The notes below the pieces were generated by a model that worked only from the letters and a program-made list of their open reading frames with translations, was not told where the DNA came from and made no database searches. Source: Planctomycetota bacterium (GTDB taxonomy: Bacteria > Patescibacteriota > Patescibacteriia > Patescibacteriales > UBA12465). From it: a DNA stretch of 6,310 nucleotides. Positions 3,923-6,310 of the stretch are shown here, one piece after another (positions within the stretch are counted from its first letter, which is position 1; each line of letters starts with the position of its first letter). The stretch spans positions 1-6,310 of the forward strand of contig JALOQQ010000060.1 in the NCBI GenBank assembly GCA_025453315.1, in the 5' to 3' direction. Position numbers and translations under genes: made by a program.

Positions 3923-6310
3923 TTAGAATAATTTTAATATTTCAATAGGTCTATTAGAATAATTAAATAAATACAAATATCCATTTCCGGACAACAAACT
4001 AATTGGTTGCTTAAAGTTTGCTCCATCAAAACCACTGCCGATAGTTGAGAAATGAATTGGATTAGCCTTGTCGGCAATATTAATAATTTCAATATAACCG
4101 TCATTGCCATTATTATTACAAGATGCTAATAAATAATTTCCAAAGACATGCATAGAAATAATTCCGTATATATTTATACCATCAACACCATCTACTATTT
4201 CTGATTCCTGGTTTAAATTATAGGGATCAGAAACATTAACAATACTTAATTTAATAGATCCATTATTATAATCATAGGAATTAATATAAAGATAATTATT
4301 AAATAAATAGAAATAATTCATACCAGTTAAATCAAAACCGTTTTCTCCCGGTATAATAGAATTTACTAATTCTGGGCTATTGATATCAGAAATATCTATT
4401 ATTTCTATAGACCTATAAGATTCATCTTCGGAAACATTTAAAACATATAAATAATTACCTTCGATTTGAGAAACTCTAGGGTTAGTTATAGTTATTCCAT
4501 AATCATTATTATTTATTATTTTTACTATTGGATTGTTTTTATTAGAAACATTAGCAATAACAATACTATTACTATCATAAAGAGTAACAACAACATAATT
4601 ATTGGAAGACCATATATAGGCCGAACTATAATCAGGTATACTAAATGATCCAATATAATTAGGATTAGCTGCTACAGATAAATCTATAATGTAAACTACT
4701 CCACTTTGTAAATCTTCATTCCAATCAGATGACATATATAAATAATTATTAGAAACGCTAGCACTAGAAAACATCGTCATGTCTAAATCATTTCCATTAT
4801 CATCTTTCAATCTTCCAGAGAAAATATTTTGCGGAGAAACTGGGTTACTTAAATCAAAAGTTCTAAAAATACCATTATTAGACAAAGAATGCATAAAGTT
4901 ACCATCTATCTCACTCCATAATTTACCATTACTCCAATGATTATTTTCACTATTAATATAAAGGTTTCCTAAAACCAAAGGATTTACTTCATTGGAAACA
5001 TCAAAAATAAACATGTTTTCAGATCCAGTCGACATGTACAAATAATTACCGTCTAACAACATTCTTTCTGAGCCATTATTACTAATAGATGAACCACCTG
5101 CTGAACCAAGGTAAGCAGGATTTAATTTATCACTAATATCTATAATTTCAAGAGGTTCTAAACCCCAGGAATTAGATAAAAAACATGTATTGTTTTTTAC
5201 AACCACTGTCCGTGGTGCCCAAGTACCACTAGGAGAACTAATACTTGAAACATGTACGGGATTAGTTTTATCAGTAATGTCTACTATTTCTAAAGCATAG
5301 GAACGATAAGAGGCTATAAAAGCATAATTTCCTTGAATATCTATTCCATATGGCAAAGAAAGTTTAGCTCCACCCACTCCATCAACCAAGCCGCCTTCAT
5401 AAGAAATATTTTCTGGATCGGCAACATTAATAATTCTTAAAGAATTATTAATATTAGAAGTTAAATAAGCGTAATCTCCAGAAATTTTGAAATCAAGGAT
5501 AGTATCAAATATTGAAGAATTATTAATACTATCAACGTAGACTGGGTTTGAAGGATTTGATATATCATAAACAGAAAAACTACTACGCCCTCCTATATAT
5601 AAATAATTTCCCAATACTTCTAAGGAGTATGCTGCCATTACCAATCTATTAACAAAACTAGGTTGCGTTGGATTACTAATGTCTAGAATCTCCACTCCTC
5701 CAGTTGACCATCCTCTAGCAACATAAGCAAAGTTACCTGAAATAACAATATCGTGAGGATTTTCCAAATCTACCCCATCTTGCCCATCAACAAAGGTATT
5801 TACATATATTGGATTATTTTTATTTGAAATATCAATAATATCAATAGAGCTAACATAGGTTGAAGTAAAATAAGCATAATTGCCCGAAATAGCACCTATT
5901 TTAGAGCTATCAAAACTTGGCCCTCTATTTATCCGTCCGGCACTAGCAACGTTTATACTAACATTACTACATTGATTATTTTCACAAACCTGATTACTTA
6001 AACAATATCCGCAATTTCCTCCGCAACCATTATTACCACAAATTTTGTTAGTACAATTTGGAATACATGCGCCGCCACCTTGCGTCTGCTCTCCACTTCC
6101 CGCTCCATATAATTGAGCCGGAGTAGCGAGATTTATTCCTTTGGGTATCTCTTGAGATTTACCGCCTAGACAGTAAGAGAGAGTGTAGGTAGAAGAATTC
6201 TCTGAAGAGTAGGTATAAGAGTTATTTTGGGAAGTGCAATCTCCATCAGCAGGTATAGGAGCAGATGGGATAGTATTGATATAGGTCTTTACCTGGCCAC
6301 TCTGGGGGTC
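3923..6310 (-). CDS. Pilin-like / Cys-rich / LVIVD beta-propeller surface protein (5' end beyond window)
   Basis: The frame is open from the stop (3923-3925) to the right edge, giving 795 visible residues; the true start lies outside. Residues 1-67 resemble the C-terminal part of CPR pseudopilins: INTIPSAP, ADGDC (Cys25), YTYSS and YTLSYCLGG (Cys47), then ATPAQL. A Gly-rich linker (68-81) leads to an 8-cysteine module (82-114). Residues about 130-795 hold LVIVD-type repeats, each a GNYxY strand followed by a (I/V)(E/D)I(I/V)D(I/V)SN..NP strand. GNY-like strands begin near residues 143, 192, 234, 278, 327, 373, 421, 470, 521, 570, 618, 671, 724 and 776. That makes 14 blades of about 42-53 residues, the last closing with IEILKLF. 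The protein is rich in Asn, Ser, Ile and Tyr and should be extracellular. A TTG at 5765-5767 (residue 182) could be mistaken for a start, but it lies inside the repeats. Its role is probably adhesion or scaffolding; this is inference. Confidence 0.85.
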   Translation of the reverse strand, partial: DPQSGQVKTYINTIPSAPIPADGDCTSQNNSYTYSSENSSTYTLSYCLGGKSQEIPKGINLATPAQLYGAGSGEQTQGGGACIPNCTNKICGNNGCGGNCGYCLSNQVCENNQCSNVSINVASAGRINRGPSFDSSKIGAISGNYAYFTSTYVSSIDIIDISNKNNPIYVNTFVDGQDGVDLENPHDIVISGNFAYVARGWSTGGVEILDISNPTQPSFVNRLVMAAYSLEVLGNYLYIGGRSSFSVYDISNPSNPVYVDSINNSSIFDTILDFKISGDYAYLTSNINNSLRIINVADPENISYEGGLVDGVGGAKLSLPYGIDIQGNYAFIASYRSYALEIVDITDKTNPVHVSSISSPSGTWAPRTVVVKNNTCFLSNSWGLEPLEIIDISDKLNPAYLGSAGGSSISNNGSERMLLDGNYLYMSTGSENMFIFDVSNEVNPLVLGNLYINSENNHWSNGKLWSEIDGNFMHSLSNNGIFRTFDLSNPVSPQNIFSGRLKDDNGNDLDMTMFSSASVSNNYLYMSSDWNEDLQSGVVYIIDLSVAANPNYIGSFSIPDYSSAYIWSSNNYVVVTLYDSNSIVIANVSNKNNPIVKIINNNDYGITITNPRVSQIEGNYLYVLNVSEDESYRSIEIIDISDINSPELVNSIIPGENGFDLTGMNYFYLFNNYLYINSYDYNNGSIKLSIVNVSDPYNLNQESEIVDGVDGINIYGIISMHVFGNYLLASCNNNGNDGYIEIINIADKANPIHFSTIGSGFDGANFKQPISLLSGNGYLYLFNYSNRPIEILKLF
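5969..6067 (-). other. Cysteine-rich module within the propeller protein
   Basis: Residues 82-114 of the visible protein contain eight cysteines: CIPNC, then NKIC, GNNGC, GGNC, GYC, NQVC and NNQC. The core CGNNGCGGNCGYC fits the recurring CGxxGCGGxCGxC pattern that I recognise from large secreted bacterial proteins. Four disulphides are possible. It separates the pilin-like part from the propellers and would act as a rigid, protease-resistant spacer; that role is inferred. Confidence 0.75.
6110..6310 (-). other. Pseudopilin-like C-terminal segment
   Basis: Visible residues 1-67 carry features typical of the soluble C-terminal region of CPR type IV pilin-like proteins. These are DPQSG..., INTIPSAPIPADGDC, a Tyr/Ser/Thr-rich hairpin YTYSS...STYTLSYCLGG, and a closing ATPAQL. 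Cys25 and Cys47 could form the pilin-like disulphide. If correct, the missing N-terminus should carry a prepilin leader and hydrophobic alpha-1 helix. Confidence 0.6.

Noticed and set aside
4466..4648. Plus-strand open frame opposite the propeller gene
   Set aside because: It is a low-complexity Ile/Tyr/Asn string produced by AT-rich antisense sequence.
5765..5767. TTG as the start of the propeller gene
   Set aside because: The same frame continues without a stop to the window edge and encodes a full propeller blade, the Cys module and the pilin-like segment upstream.
3926..5923. Tandem DNA repeats or a CRISPR-like array in the propeller gene
   Set aside because: The periodicity is at protein level (blades of about 42-53 residues). 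The DNA copies are too divergent and variable in length for an array or recent duplication.

Overview
The window is AT-rich bacterial DNA that is densely coded, mostly on the minus strand. It has no rRNA, tRNA, CRISPR array or recognisable mobile element. The best guess at origin is a Patescibacteria (CPR / Parcubacteria-like) genome. This rests mainly on the right-hand gene, which joins a pseudopilin-like C-terminal piece, a CGxxGCGGxCGxC cysteine knot and LVIVD propeller repeats, a combination I associate with that group. The absence of clear Shine-Dalgarno sequences and the very AT-rich surface-protein gene fit but prove nothing. The taxonomic call is inference.

Left part (1-2288): the first bases encode, on the plus strand, the end of a SEC-C zinc-binding motif (CGSGKKFKNCC), most likely the C-terminus of SecA. 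It faces a minus-strand pair, a full-length tRNA nucleotidyltransferase (CCA-adding type, with HD domain) followed 48 bases later by a cyclophilin-type peptidyl-prolyl isomerase lipoprotein. The SecA-like frame has no stop after its cysteines and runs on antisense into the isomerase gene, so a frameshift or a sequence error is suspected.

Middle (2289-3656): a divergent intergenic region with promoter-like sequences leads right into a plus-strand gene for an unrecognised membrane protein. That gene ends at a strong rho-independent terminator, probably bidirectional. A small minus-strand lipoprotein gene converges on the same terminator.

Right part (3657-6310): a large minus-strand gene enters from beyond the right edge. 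Its visible 795 residues are a pilin-like C-terminal fragment, an 8-cysteine module and 14 propeller blades, enough for two seven-bladed beta-propellers. Its stop codon lies 5 bases before the start of an 86-residue TM1266-like (iron-only hydrogenase system regulator type) protein, so the two are probably co-transcribed.

The window therefore mixes housekeeping functions (protein export, tRNA 3'-end synthesis) with envelope proteins: a lipoprotein foldase, a small lipoprotein, a membrane protein and a pilin-like/propeller surface protein. The most unusual item is the pilin-Cys-propeller architecture and its tight coupling to a TM1266-like gene. I see no evidence for a defence or mobile system.
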